DNA from: Paucimonas sp.
GTDB taxonomy: Bacteria; Pseudomonadota; Gammaproteobacteria; Burkholderiales; Burkholderiaceae_D
Reading direction: 5' to 3'
Assembly (NCBI GenBank): GCA_028292545.1
Contig: JAQGMC010000140.1
Span: forward strand, 1-43,321
DNA: 43,321 bases
Numbering within the stretch: the first letter of the stretch is position 1; each line of letters begins with the position of its first letter. The position numbers and the translations under genes were made by a program. This document shows positions 22,263-30,394 of this stretch, in pieces. Under the pieces are notes generated by a model. It saw nothing but the letters and a program-made list of their open reading frames with translations. It was not told the origin of the DNA and ran no database searches.

Positions 22263-22352
22263 GGAACGCGACCGCCCGCACTCGGTCGAACGTGGCCATG
22301 GTCCTAGGGTGTGAAGTCGCGCCGGGCCGGGCAACTACCAAGGAGGCTCGAG

Positions 22353-23546
22353 ATGCAAAACACAGTGATAGGTGTGTACGACAATTATTCGCAGGCCCAG
22401 TCGGCGTTCAATGAACTGGTTGCACGCGGCTTCACGCGCTCGAACGTCAACTTGAGCCCGTCGGCGGAATCGACCGAAGCCCGCGGTGCGATTCTCAAGG
22501 ACACGACGGAACAGGATCAGGGCTGGAGCATCGGCCACTTCTTCCGTTCGCTCTTCGGTTCCGAGGATGAAAGCGCAACCCACCGCGATGTGTACCAGGA
22601 AGCCGTGCGGCGCGGCAGCTACCTGGTGACTGTCGAGGCCGATTCGGATGAACAGCGTGACCAGGCAACCGATATCCTCAACCGCTTCGATCCCGTTGAC
22701 ATCGACGAGCGGTCCTCGCAATGGCGTACCCAGGGCTGGTCCGGCTATGACCGCAATGCACCGCTGTTGAGCGCCGATGAAATCCAGCGCGAGCGTGCGT
22801 CGTACCAGGGCTCAGCAAGCACGACCACTGGCAAGACAACGACGTCGAAAACAGCAGCGACGCGGGCCAAGGCTGGAACGAACGACATGACAGGCGGTAC
22901 CCTCGAAGGCGAAGCGCGCCTTAAGGTAGTGGAAGAAGAAATGCAGGTCGGAAAGCGGGTGGTGCAACGCGGCGGCGTGCGCATCTACCAGCGCATGACC
23001 GAGAGGCCGGTGGAAGAAACGGTGCACCTGCGTGAAGAAAATGTACAGGTCCAGCGCCGTCCGGTGGACAAGCCGGCGACCGAAGCCGATATGGCTGCCT
23101 TCAAGGAAGGCTCGATGGAGCTTCGTGAGACCGCAGAAGAGCCGGTGGTCAGCAAGACCGCTCGCGTCGTCGAGGAAGTCGTGGTCGGGAAACAGGTGAG
23201 CGAGCACGATGAGAAAATAAAGGGAACAGTACGGCGCACCGACGTGGAAGTCGAGCAACTTGGCGCAGGCAACCGCGCTACGCCAGGCGGAACGGTCGAC
23301 TTCGACCGCGATTATTACCGCAATCATTGGCAGACTTCTTTCGCCAGCCAGGGCGGTCGTTATGAAGACTATGAACCGGCCTACCGTTTCGGCAGCGAAC
23401 TTCGCGGCAACCAGGCGTATCGCGGCCGTAACTGGAACGAGATCGAGCCGGAAGCACGGCGCGATTGGGAATCGCGCCATAGCGGCTCGGCTTGGGAACG
23501 CGCCAAGGATGCAGTGCGCCATGCCTGGGAGCGCGCCACCACCTAA
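22353..23546 (+). CDS. YflT-like plus YsnF/AvaK (DUF2382) stress protein
   Basis: A 397-residue protein joining two stress domains. Residues 1-115 are YflT/17M-like (MQNTVIGVYDNYSQAQSAFNELVARGFTRSNV). A Thr/Ala/Lys-rich linker spans about 150-185. A DUF2382 domain follows at about 190-310 (RLKVVEEEMQVGKRVVQRGGV ... VVSKTARVVEEVVVGKQVSE). The C-terminal 80 residues are rich in Tyr, Arg and Trp (FDRDYYRNHWQTSFASQGG and WESRHSGSAWERAKDAVRHAW), as in homologous soil-bacterial proteins. AAGGAGG precedes the ATG at 22353. It shares the N-terminal domain type with the minus-strand gene at 20925-21491. Confidence 0.85.
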   Translation: MQNTVIGVYDNYSQAQSAFNELVARGFTRSNVNLSPSAESTEARGAILKDTTEQDQGWSIGHFFRSLFGSEDESATHRDVYQEAVRRGSYLVTVEADSDEQRDQATDILNRFDPVDIDERSSQWRTQGWSGYDRNAPLLSADEIQRERASYQGSASTTTGKTTTSKTAATRAKAGTNDMTGGTLEGEARLKVVEEEMQVGKRVVQRGGVRIYQRMTERPVEETVHLREENVQVQRRPVDKPATEADMAAFKEGSMELRETAEEPVVSKTARVVEEVVVGKQVSEHDEKIKGTVRRTDVEVEQLGAGNRATPGGTVDFDRDYYRNHWQTSFASQGGRYEDYEPAYRFGSELRGNQAYRGRNWNEIEPEARRDWESRHSGSAWERAKDAVRHAWERATT

Positions 23547-23577
23547 GCAAACGCGCGCGGCGACAGCTGCAAACGGC

Positions 23578-23620
23578 AACAACGGCACGCATGCTGATGG
23601 CAGGCGTGCCGTTGTTTCAT
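23578..23620 (+). terminator. Probable terminator hairpin after the YsnF genes
   Basis: A perfect 13-bp stem (AACAACGGCACGC at 23578-23590 with its complement at 23604-23616) with a 13-base loop and a short T-rich tail. It is weaker than a classical terminator because of the large loop and short tail. Confidence 0.55.
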
Positions 23621-23725
23621 GAGGGAAGCGCCTGCTTGCAGCCGCGCTGCCGGCAGCGCGCTGCGGCACTGGCCGCGCAGGGCAAGGCGCGAATTGCAGG
23701 CTTGGCGCGCAAGCGCAGTCGGCGA

Positions 23726-24217
23726 TTACATCATCGGTGCATCGAGCAAGCCATCCGCGGCCATCTCGCGGATCGTGCGTATCGTGTCGATGTCGGATTC
23801 CTTGTAGGCCGAGCGCCTGAAGTCATCGACCATGGTGTCGGGCTGCCCTTGCTCGCCGATACTTTCTTCGCTGTCGTCGGAGTATTGGAAGCGCACGAAC
23901 AAGCTGCCTTCATACGGCTCTTCTATCGTCACCACCAGGTTGGCATCCGGGATATCGCCCTGGCGCGGCACGTGGTAATGGACGCTGTTGGGCTTGTCGT
24001 AGGAGACGCTGTCGCGGATGACAGCCGGCCCGTAACGCAAGGCGCGGTCGATACCGTCTTGCCTGCGGTTGGTGATGTTGCACTCGTCCAGCCAGGGCAC
24101 GAAGCGCTTGGGCATTTCCGCCCGCAGCACCAACCCCCGCCACAACTGTTCCCTCGTCAGGGGATCGATCAGCGGATTGAGTGGGTCGTTGATTTCGACC
24201 AAATGTGAAAATCGCAT
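23726..24217 (-). CDS. DUF1857 / AtaL-like SRPBCC-fold protein
   Basis: A 163-residue protein of the DUF1857 family, whose members have the START/Bet-v-1 (SRPBCC) fold and may bind hydrophobic small molecules. The N-terminal MRFSHLVEINDPLNPLIDPLTREQLWRGLVLRAEMPKRFVPWLDEC is very typical. The ATG at 24217 was chosen because it matches the family start. A longer frame to 24388 lacks support. It is divergent from rep, with 189 bp between the starts. No catalytic activity can be assigned. Confidence 0.85.
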   Translation of the reverse strand: MRFSHLVEINDPLNPLIDPLTREQLWRGLVLRAEMPKRFVPWLDECNITNRRQDGIDRALRYGPAVIRDSVSYDKPNSVHYHVPRQGDIPDANLVVTIEEPYEGSLFVRFQYSDDSEESIGEQGQPDTMVDDFRRSAYKESDIDTIRTIREMAADGLLDAPMM

Positions 24218-24350
24218 GCCGATAACTTTACCATGCCGCCTGCCGGCTTCGCACCCGTGGCAGCGGCGCCGGCATCGACCCTGATGGGACAGTCCAGCAG
24301 GCACAGGGTTCATGCCGTTGCGCCTTGGCTGCAGGCAGGGGCAGAGGCAA

Positions 24351-24378
24351 TTGCTGCGCCGGATCCATCCGCTACAAT
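24351..24378 (+). promoter_or_regulatory. Possible promoter of rep
   Basis: TTGCTG (24351-24356) and TACAAT (24373-24378) with a 16-bp spacer, 29 bp before the rep start codon. Both elements are imperfect. Confidence 0.4.
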
Positions 24379-24406
24379 GGCGCGCCAATGTGTTCAGGTT
24401 TCCCGC

Positions 24407-26470
24407 ATGTCAAATCCGCATCTATCCGGCCTGAATCCACCGCAACGTGAGGCGGTGGCTTACCTGGACGGCCCCTGCCTGGTGCTGGCCGGCGCCGGTT
24501 CGGGCAAGACACGCGTCATTACGCAAAAGATTGCGCACCTGATCGAGCATTGCCAGTACGAGGCACGCAATATCGCGGCGCTGACCTTCACCAACAAGGC
24601 GGCGCTGGAGATGCAGGAGCGCATCGCCAAATTGCTCAAGGAACCCAGGAAAGCCAAGCAACTGACGGTCAGTACTTTCCATTCGCTGGGCGTGCAAATC
24701 CTGCGCCGCGAAGCGCGCGAGGTGGGGCTCAAGGACCGTTTCTCGATACTCGACAGCGACGACTGCTTTTCCATCGTGCAGGACCTTGCCGCTACCACCG
24801 ACAAGCAACTGATCCGCAAGATCCAGAACCAGATGTCGCTGTGGAAGAATGCACTGGTGGCGCCCGAGCAGGCACTGGCCCAGGCCAGCGGCGAACTGGA
24901 AGCGCAAGCGGCGCGCATCTATCGCAGCTATGTGGCCACGCTGTCGTCCTACCAGGCGGTGGATTTCGATGACCTGATCCGCCTGCCGGTAGAACTGTTT
25001 CGCAATAACGAACCGGTGCGCGACAAATGGCAACGCCGGCTGCGTTACCTGCTGGTGGATGAATACCAGGACACGAACACCTGCCAGTATGAACTGGTCA
25101 AGCTGATGGTGACGGGCCTGGGAAAGAAGCCGATGTTTACCGCCGTGGGCGACGATGACCCGGCTATCTATGCCTGGCGTGGCGCGACCATTGAAAACCT
25201 GAAAACACTGCAAGTCGATTTCCCCGACCTCAAGGTCATCAAGCTCGAACAGAATTACCGGTCGACCACGCGTATCCTGCAAGCCGCGAATGCCGTGATC
25301 GGCAACAATCCCAAGTTGTTCGACAAGTCACTGTGGTCCGAGCATGGACTGGGCGACCCGATCCGGGTGATGGCGATGGAGGATGACGAGCATGAAGCCG
25401 AGCAGATCGCGATCATGCTGTCGGCCCATCGCTTCGAGCGCCGCACGCGGTTTTCCGATTACGCCATCCTGTATCGCGGCAACCACCAGGCGCGCATCTT
25501 TGAAAAAGCCTTGCGCCGCGAGCGCATTCCTTACGTGATGTCGGGCGGCCAGAGTTTCTTCGATCGCAGCGAAATCAAGGACATCATCAGTTACCTGCGC
25601 CTGATTGCGAATGCGGACGACGATCCGGCGTTCATCCGCGCCGTCACTACGCCGCGCCGCGGCGTCGGGCAGAGCACGCTGGAAGCGCTGGGCGCTTATG
25701 CCGGCCAATGGCAGTGTTCATTGTTCGAGGCTATCTACAAGGGCGGCATTGAAGCGAAGCTCAACGACAGGCAGTTGCGGCCGCTACAAGAATTCGGCGA
25801 CTTCATCAACCAGCTTGAGGCGCGCGCCAGCCGCACCGGCGCTGCCGGAACTGGCGACAATGCTGGCAGCGTCCTGGATGACATGATGAAAGCCATCCAC
25901 TACGAGGCTTACCTGTACGACACCTTCGACGATGGCCAGGCCCAGTCGAAGTGGCAGAACGTGATGGACTTCGTCACCTGGCTCAAGGAAAAGGGAAGCG
26001 GCGGGCGCGACGGCACGGATCCCGAAAAGAGCCTGCTTGACCTGACCCAGATGGTGGCCCTGATGAGCATGCTCGAAGGCCGCGACGAAGAACCGGACGC
26101 GGTGCGCATGTCAACCCTGCATGCATCCAAAGGACTGGAATTTCCGCATGTATTCCTGGTCGGTGTGGAAGAGGGCATCCTGCCGCACAAGGGCGACCCG
26201 GATGCGCCCGATGAATCGATCGGCCCGCGTATCGAAGAGGAACGCAGGCTGATGTATGTCGGCATTACGCGGGCGCAGCGCAGCCTGACTGTCAGCTGGT
26301 GCAAGAAACGAAAAAGGGCGCGTGAAAGCGTGCATTGCGACGTGTCGCGCTTCATCAAGGAAATGAAGCTTGATGAAGGCGACGCCATGCCCACGGAAGC
26401 GGAAATCATTACGCCCCAGGCACGGCTGGCCAACCTGAAGGCGCTGCTGCAAAAACCGAAAGTGGCATGA
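24407..26470 (+). CDS. rep: ATP-dependent DNA helicase Rep
   Basis: A 687-residue superfamily 1A helicase, which removes proteins ahead of the replication fork. Motif Ia and Walker A read LAGAGSGKTRVIT (28-40), motif II LLVDEYQDTN, motif IV LEQNYRSTTRI, motif V VRMSTLHASKGLEF and motif VI RRLMYVGITRAQ. Length and the NNPKLFDKSLWSE segment fit Rep better than UvrD or PcrA. Oddity: motif III reads GDDDPAIYAWRG, with Pro252 where the family has an ATP-contacting Gln. The ATG at 24407 was chosen because homology starts there. The frame is open back to 24233. Confidence 0.93.
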   Translation: MSNPHLSGLNPPQREAVAYLDGPCLVLAGAGSGKTRVITQKIAHLIEHCQYEARNIAALTFTNKAALEMQERIAKLLKEPRKAKQLTVSTFHSLGVQILRREAREVGLKDRFSILDSDDCFSIVQDLAATTDKQLIRKIQNQMSLWKNALVAPEQALAQASGELEAQAARIYRSYVATLSSYQAVDFDDLIRLPVELFRNNEPVRDKWQRRLRYLLVDEYQDTNTCQYELVKLMVTGLGKKPMFTAVGDDDPAIYAWRGATIENLKTLQVDFPDLKVIKLEQNYRSTTRILQAANAVIGNNPKLFDKSLWSEHGLGDPIRVMAMEDDEHEAEQIAIMLSAHRFERRTRFSDYAILYRGNHQARIFEKALRRERIPYVMSGGQSFFDRSEIKDIISYLRLIANADDDPAFIRAVTTPRRGVGQSTLEALGAYAGQWQCSLFEAIYKGGIEAKLNDRQLRPLQEFGDFINQLEARASRTGAAGTGDNAGSVLDDMMKAIHYEAYLYDTFDDGQAQSKWQNVMDFVTWLKEKGSGGRDGTDPEKSLLDLTQMVALMSMLEGRDEEPDAVRMSTLHASKGLEFPHVFLVGVEEGILPHKGDPDAPDESIGPRIEEERRLMYVGITRAQRSLTVSWCKKRKRARESVHCDVSRFIKEMKLDEGDAMPTEAEIITPQARLANLKALLQKPKVA

Positions 26471-26501
26471 AGCCGCCGGCGCGCCGCGCAACTGGAAAAA
26501 T

Positions 26502-26708
26502 ATGGACCAAGAACGCCTGATCGAAATCGAAATCAAGCTGACCCGGCAGGAAGACTTGCTCGACACGCTCAACCGCACGGTGTTTCGCCAGCAGGAAAAG
26601 ATCGACCGGCTGGAATCGCTGTGCAGCGCGCTGGCCTTGCGCATCAAGGATATGCAAGCCGCGCGCGACGAACCCGGCCCGGCTGACGAAAGGCCACCGC
26701 ATTACTGA
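26502..26708 (+). CDS. slyX: SlyX-family small coiled-coil protein
   Basis: A 68-residue protein that is almost entirely a coiled coil (ERLIEIEIKLTRQEDLLDTLNRTVFRQQEKIDRLESLC), with the proline-rich RPPHY tail typical of SlyX. The function of SlyX is not established. It follows rep by 31 bp and is probably cotranscribed with it. Confidence 0.87.
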   Translation: MDQERLIEIEIKLTRQEDLLDTLNRTVFRQQEKIDRLESLCSALALRIKDMQAARDEPGPADERPPHY

Positions 26709-26770
26709 GTTGAAGCAGGCTACGCGCCTGCGCGCCGCCGGCACGAACCACAGCACAACTGACGACCGAC

Positions 26771-27094
26771 ATGAGTACAAAGGATGCGCTGCTACGCGCC
26801 AAGCTGAACCAGGAAACCGGGCGCATCGCCTGGTCTGAATTGATGGGCTGGTTTGCTTCCGGCTCTGTGATTGCCGTGTCGCAGGCGCTGGACTTGATCG
26901 ACGTCGCCGAAGCCATGACCAACGACGACACCAGCGCCTTCAACAAATGGATCGCGGCCCAGCAGCTTGGCAAGCTGGGTGACGAACAGGCACAAGCCTG
27001 GCTGGAGCAGGACGTGAAAGTCTGGGCTGTCGTGGTCAAGCCCTGGATACTGGTCCAGCTTGAGAAGCCGGCCACGCCGGCTGAGCCAGCTTAG
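26771..27094 (+). CDS. DUF2288 family protein
   Basis: A 107-residue soluble protein resembling DUF2288: DALLRAKLNQETGRIAWSELMGWFASGSVIAVS near the start, then a helical remainder with VKVWAVVVKPWILVQLEKP. The family has no known function. It follows slyX by 62 bp on the same strand. The acidic protein gene downstream converges on it. Confidence 0.8.
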   Translation: MSTKDALLRAKLNQETGRIAWSELMGWFASGSVIAVSQALDLIDVAEAMTNDDTSAFNKWIAAQQLGKLGDEQAQAWLEQDVKVWAVVVKPWILVQLEKPATPAEPA

Positions 27095-27142
27095 GCGCGT
27101 AAAGTGCCGGCACGATGGCGTGGTGCCGGCCCTGGACCAGCC

Positions 27143-27595
27143 TTAGCGGCCAGACGGCGGCCTTGGCGCAGATTGCGCCTGGCGGCCGCGCCAGCCGGGG
27201 TCCTTGTCCGCATCCATCGACTCGTCGATTTCATCATCCAGCGGCAAGTCGGGCGCACTTTGTATCTGGTCAAAACCAATATCCGCGCCGTCGCGCACCA
27301 CTGTGTCGCGTCCGGCGGTCGCATGTTCGCCGGTGCCCATCGAATCCGTGTCGCTGGAAAGGTCGGCGTCGCCCACGTCAGGGCCTGCGGTATGGTGGGC
27401 GGTGCTCCTTTCAAGGTCGGAATTGGTGCCGGTATCGAGCGGCAGGGTTTCTTCGCGCGCCAGGCCGTCCGTGCCCATGATGTCGCTGCCGCTATCGGAA
27501 TTGTCGCTCGGGCCCAAAGCCCGCGTGCCATGGCCGCTGCCAAGTTTACGGTCGCGTCCGCCGAAGTTGTCTGGATCGAGCGTGCTGTCTGCCAT
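27143..27595 (-). CDS. Acidic low-complexity protein of unknown function
   Basis: A 150-residue, strongly acidic protein with no hydrophobic segment, rich in Asp, Gly, Ser and Thr (MADSTLDPDNFGGRDRKLGSGHGT, SDNSDSGSDIMGTDGL, LPLDDEIDESMDADKDPGWRG), and probably intrinsically disordered. The ATG at 27595 was chosen because GGAGG lies seven bases upstream. A start four codons earlier would place this ribosome binding site inside the gene. It is flanked by DUF2288 (convergent) and dinB (divergent). It is not recognised as a member of a named family. Confidence 0.7.
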   Translation of the reverse strand: MADSTLDPDNFGGRDRKLGSGHGTRALGPSDNSDSGSDIMGTDGLAREETLPLDTGTNSDLERSTAHHTAGPDVGDADLSSDTDSMGTGEHATAGRDTVVRDGADIGFDQIQSAPDLPLDDEIDESMDADKDPGWRGRQAQSAPRPPSGR

Positions 27596-27775
27596 GATGT
27601 CCTCCATGCATGAAAACAGTTAGAAGGAGAGCCGGGCAGCGAGTTCATTTTGTGCAAGCGCCGTCACGGAAAGCGCAGATGCATGCGATCCGCCGCGCCC
27701 GGATGCAGCAGTTTTCTCCAGCAAGCCCTGCCACGGCTCGGTAGAATTGCCGGGCGAAACGTTTTGAATCCACGC

Positions 27776-28864
27776 GTGACCCCCGATCCCCATCTGCTAG
27801 AGCGCAAGATCATCCATTGCGATTGCGACTGCTTCTATGCCGCAGTCGAGATGCGTGACGATCCCACGCTGGTGGGTAAGCCGCTTGCCGTAGGCGGTCG
27901 CGCCGATCAGCGCGGCGTGGTGGCGACTTGCAACTATGAAGCGCGCCGCTTCGGCATTCATTCGGCCATGTCGACTGCGCAAGCGATCAAGCGCTGCCCG
28001 CAACTGATCGTGCTTCCACCGGCAATGGACAAATACCGCATTGCCTCAGGCCAGATATTGGCCATCTATCGCGACTACACCGACCTGGTCGAACCGCTCT
28101 CGCTGGATGAAGCCTATCTCGACGTCACTGGCGCGCTGCAATGCAATGGCAGCGCCACCTTGATTGCGCAGGAAATCCGGCAGCGCATCAAGGAAAGCGT
28201 TGGCATTACCGCTTCTGCCGGCATCGCCCCCAATAAATTCATTGCCAAGATTGCCAGCGACTGGAACAAGCCTGATGGCCAGTTCGTCGTGCGGCCGCAG
28301 GATGTGGATGCCTTCGTGGCTGCCTTGCCGGTCGATAAACTGTATGGCGTGGGCCGCGTCACCGCCGCCAAGCTGCGGCGCCTGGGCGCAGAAACTTGCG
28401 GCGACCTGCGCGCTTGGAGCTTACTGGACCTGCAACAGCATTTCGGCAAGTTCGGCACGCGCTTGCAAAGCCTCTGCCGCGGCATCGACCTGCGTGAAGT
28501 GAGCCCTTCACGCGAGCGCAAGTCAGTCAGCGTCGAGGAAACTTACGTCACTGACCTGCCTGACTTGCCAGCTTGCCGGCAAGCCTTGCCAGAATTGTTG
28601 CAGCGGTTGCAGGCGCGTATCGCTCGCGCCCGGGCCGGTGACAATATCAACAAGCTGTTCGTGAAGATCCGTTTCGATGATTTCCAGCGCACCACCGCAG
28701 AATGCAGCGGCACGATGCTGGACGAAGCCGTTTTCTATCGCTTGCTCGAAACAGGCTTCCAGCGCCGGGGCCGCCCGGTGCGCTTGCTGGGCGCTGGCAT
28801 TGGTGTGGACGAGGCGCGCGCCCAACAAGACCCGCAATCAGGCTTATTCGACCAGCAACTCTAG
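27776..28864 (+). CDS. dinB: DNA polymerase IV (DinB, Y-family)
   Basis: A 362-residue error-prone translesion polymerase. The first catalytic Asp lies in [20 protein letters not shown], the steric-gate region follows, and the second acidic pair is in [12 protein letters not shown]. The fingers segment [24 protein letters not shown], the helix-hairpin-helix thumb ([23 protein letters not shown]) and the little-finger domain are also seen. No ATG is available near the start. The GTG at 27776 is chosen, with a TTG at 27764 as the alternative. A TAGAAT -10-like box is at 27742-27747. The last residues QSGLFDQQL resemble a beta-clamp-binding motif (QxxLF). Confidence 0.93.
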   Translation: MTPDPHLLERKIIHCDCDCFYAAVEMRDDPTLVGKPLAVGGRADQRGVVATCNYEARRFGIHSAMSTAQAIKRCPQLIVLPPAMDKYRIASGQILAIYRDYTDLVEPLSLDEAYLDVTGALQCNGSATLIAQEIRQRIKESVGITASAGIAPNKFIAKIASDWNKPDGQFVVRPQDVDAFVAALPVDKLYGVGRVTAAKLRRLGAETCGDLRAWSLLDLQQHFGKFGTRLQSLCRGIDLREVSPSRERKSVSVEETYVTDLPDLPACRQALPELLQRLQARIARARAGDNINKLFVKIRFDDFQRTTAECSGTMLDEAVFYRLLETGFQRRGRPVRLLGAGIGVDEARAQQDPQSGLFDQQL

Positions 28865-28916
28865 CGCCATCTGCAGCCCGGCTTCGGTAGAATGGCCCCT
28901 TTTTTGGCGAGCTCCC

Positions 28917-29831
28917 ATGTGGTTCAAGAACCTGCAGATATACCGCCTTCCGGCTCCCTGGCCCGTCAGCGCTGACCAGCTCGAGGCGGCGCTGGCGCCG
29001 CAAGCTTTCGTGGCCACCAGCAGCATCGAAATGCAAAGCATGGGCTGGGTTGCGCCCCGTCCCAACGGCAAGCTCGTGCATGTCGTGAATCGCCAGATGC
29101 TGTTGTTGCTGGGCCGTGAAAAGAAACTCTTGCCCACCACCGTCATCAACCAGTTCGCCAAGGCGCGCGCCGCCGAGCTGGAAGAGCAGCAAGGCTTTCG
29201 CGTCGGGCGCAAGCAGATGAAGGAATTGAAGGAGCAGGTTGCCGACGAACTGCGCCCGCGCGCTTTCAGCATTTACAGCAGCACCTTTGTCTGGATCGAT
29301 CCGGTGCATGGCTGGCTGGTGGTGGATGCCGCCAGCGCATCCAAGGCGGAAGACGTGCTCAAGCTGTTGATCAAGGCCGTCGACAAATTTCCGATGGAGA
29401 CGCTGCATGTTGCGCTGTCGCCGCGCGCGGCCATGACCGACTGGCTGGCCGCCGACGAAGCGCCGGGCGGTTTCACCGTCGACCAGGACACCGAATTGCA
29501 ATCCTCCGGCGAATCCAAGGCCACGGTTCGTTACGTGCGCCATACGCTGGATCCGGACGATGTGCGTCGCCACATTGCCGCGGGCAAGCAATGCACCCGT
29601 TTGGCGATGACCTGGGCCGATCGCATTTCTTTTGTGTTGACTGAATCGTTGTCGATCAAGCGCCTGGCGCCATTGGACGTATTGAAGGAAGACAGCGACG
29701 TCGGATCGCGTGATGAAGAAGAGCGTTTTGATGGCGACTTCATGCTGATGGCTGGTGAATTGGCCAAGATGATTGCCGACCTGGTGCAAGCGCTGGGCGG
29801 CGAGCAAAAGTTTGCCCAAGCCGCTGCCTGA
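28917..29831 (+). CDS. rdgC: Recombination-associated protein RdgC
   Basis: A 304-residue ring-forming DNA-binding protein that limits RecA activity. Diagnostic segments are [15 protein letters not shown], the conserved [18 protein letters not shown] and the central [22 protein letters not shown]. Length equals the E. coli protein (303). A TAGAAT box at 28889-28894, preceded by CGG, resembles the one before dinB. The start ATG was preferred to an upstream frame that runs through the end of dinB. Confidence 0.96.
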   Translation: MWFKNLQIYRLPAPWPVSADQLEAALAPQAFVATSSIEMQSMGWVAPRPNGKLVHVVNRQMLLLLGREKKLLPTTVINQFAKARAAELEEQQGFRVGRKQMKELKEQVADELRPRAFSIYSSTFVWIDPVHGWLVVDAASASKAEDVLKLLIKAVDKFPMETLHVALSPRAAMTDWLAADEAPGGFTVDQDTELQSSGESKATVRYVRHTLDPDDVRRHIAAGKQCTRLAMTWADRISFVLTESLSIKRLAPLDVLKEDSDVGSRDEEERFDGDFMLMAGELAKMIADLVQALGGEQKFAQAAA

Positions 29832-29843
29832 GAAGTCGCGCCA

Positions 29844-29888
29844 ATGGTCCGAATTTTGACCATAGGAAGGCAACAATCTATGGTCAAA
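29844..29888 (+). repeat. Inverted repeats upstream of tRNA-Asp with alternative pairing
   Basis: A perfect 11-bp inverted repeat (TTTGACCATAG at 29855-29865, complement at 29878-29888) lies between rdgC and tRNA-Asp. A further copy of ATGGTC at 29844-29849 can pair with the same GACCAT (29858-29863), so two exclusive hairpins are possible. There is no T run. Confidence 0.7.
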
Positions 29889-29903
29889 GGAAACAAGTTC
29901 AGG

Positions 29904-29916
29904 TAGACTTGCGCCC
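29904..29916 (+). promoter_or_regulatory. Probable -10 box and GC-rich discriminator of tRNA-Asp
   Basis: TAGACT (29904-29909) is followed by a GCGCCCC discriminator about 25 bases before the mature tRNA. Such GC discriminators are typical of stringently controlled stable-RNA promoters. No good -35 hexamer is visible at the usual distance. Confidence 0.45.
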
Positions 29917-29941
29917 CTTGAGTCTTGCATCGCCAAGACAT

Positions 29942-30018
29942 GGAGTGGTAGTTCAGTTGGTTAGAATACCGGCCTGTCACGCCGGGGGTCGCGGGTTCGA
30001 GTCCCGTCCACTCCGCCA
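29942..30018 (+). tRNA. tRNA-Asp (anticodon GTC)
   Basis: A complete 77-base cloverleaf. The acceptor stem pairs GGAGTGG with CCACTCC, the D arm is AGTTCAGTTGGTTAGAAT, and the anticodon loop CTGTCAC has GTC. The T arm is GCGGGTTCGAGTCCCGT, and G73 followed by an encoded CCA completes the tRNA. Two further copies of its 3' end follow downstream in the tandem modules. Confidence 0.98.
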
Positions 30019-30308
30019 ATATAAAAATGCCCGCGCAAGCGGGCATTCTCGTTTCCGGAGTGGAGGGAGCCACCTGCGTGGCTCCCGGCGGGAATCGAAG
30101 GGATTCGCCTGCAAGCGAATCCGCGGCCTGCGGTATGTAGGCGAGTCCCGTCCACTCCGCCAATATAAAAATGCCCGCGCAAGCGGGCATTCGCATTTCC
30201 GGCGTGGAGGGAGCCACCTGCGTGGCTCCCGGCGGGAATCGAAGGGATTCGCTTGCAAGCGAATCCGCGGCCTGCGGCATGTAGGCGAGTCCCGTCCACT
30301 CCGCCAAT
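29998..30308 (+). repeat. Two tandem 144-bp modules carrying copies of the tRNA-Asp 3' end
   Basis: A 23-base sequence made of the 3' part of tRNA-Asp through CCA plus AAT occurs three times, at 29998-30020, 30142-30164 and 30286-30308, exactly 144 bp apart. The intervening parts (30021-30141 and 30165-30285) are near-identical, differing at only a few bases. Each holds three hairpins: a 9-bp stem with a GCAA loop (first copy 30026-30047), a 9-bp stem GGGAGCCAC/GTGGCTCCC (30065-30086), and GGATTCGC/GCGAATCC (30101-30122), which is a perfect 22-bp palindrome in copy 2 (30245-30266). No protein is supported here. The open frames crossing it are repeat artefacts. Confidence 0.92.
30021..30052 (+). 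terminator. Probable tRNA-Asp terminator (copy 1; copy 2 at 30165-30196)
   Basis: Five A, a 9-bp stem AATGCCCGC with a GCAA tetraloop and its complement, then a short pyrimidine-rich tail (TCTCGTTTCC). The T run is poor, so termination may be incomplete. Confidence 0.5.
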
Positions 30309-30316
30309 CCTTAAGG

Positions 30317-30345
30317 AAAACGGGCCCTCGCGGCCCGTTTTTTCT
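30317..30345 (+). terminator. Intrinsic terminator after the tRNA-Asp modules
   Basis: The stem ACGGGCC (30320-30326) and GGCCCGT (30332-30338) has a 5-base loop, is followed by a run of six T (30338-30343) and preceded by AAAA. It lies after the third tRNA tail copy. The opposite-facing toxin gene ends 50 bp further on and could also use it. Confidence 0.85.
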
Positions 30346-30394
30346 TTTTACCCCCCTTTGCACCCCCTTCGGGTCGCGACAAGCGAGGGGAAGT

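Noticed and set aside
20925..22334. A 469-residue reading of the minus-strand stress gene
   Set aside because: The extra N-terminus is antisense to the YsnF gene. The internal ATG at 21491 has a good ribosome binding site and begins the conserved domain.
29998..30308. CRISPR-like array
   Set aside because: There are only three short repeats, the 'spacers' are near-identical and 121 bp long, and the repeat is the tRNA 3' end. No cas genes are nearby.
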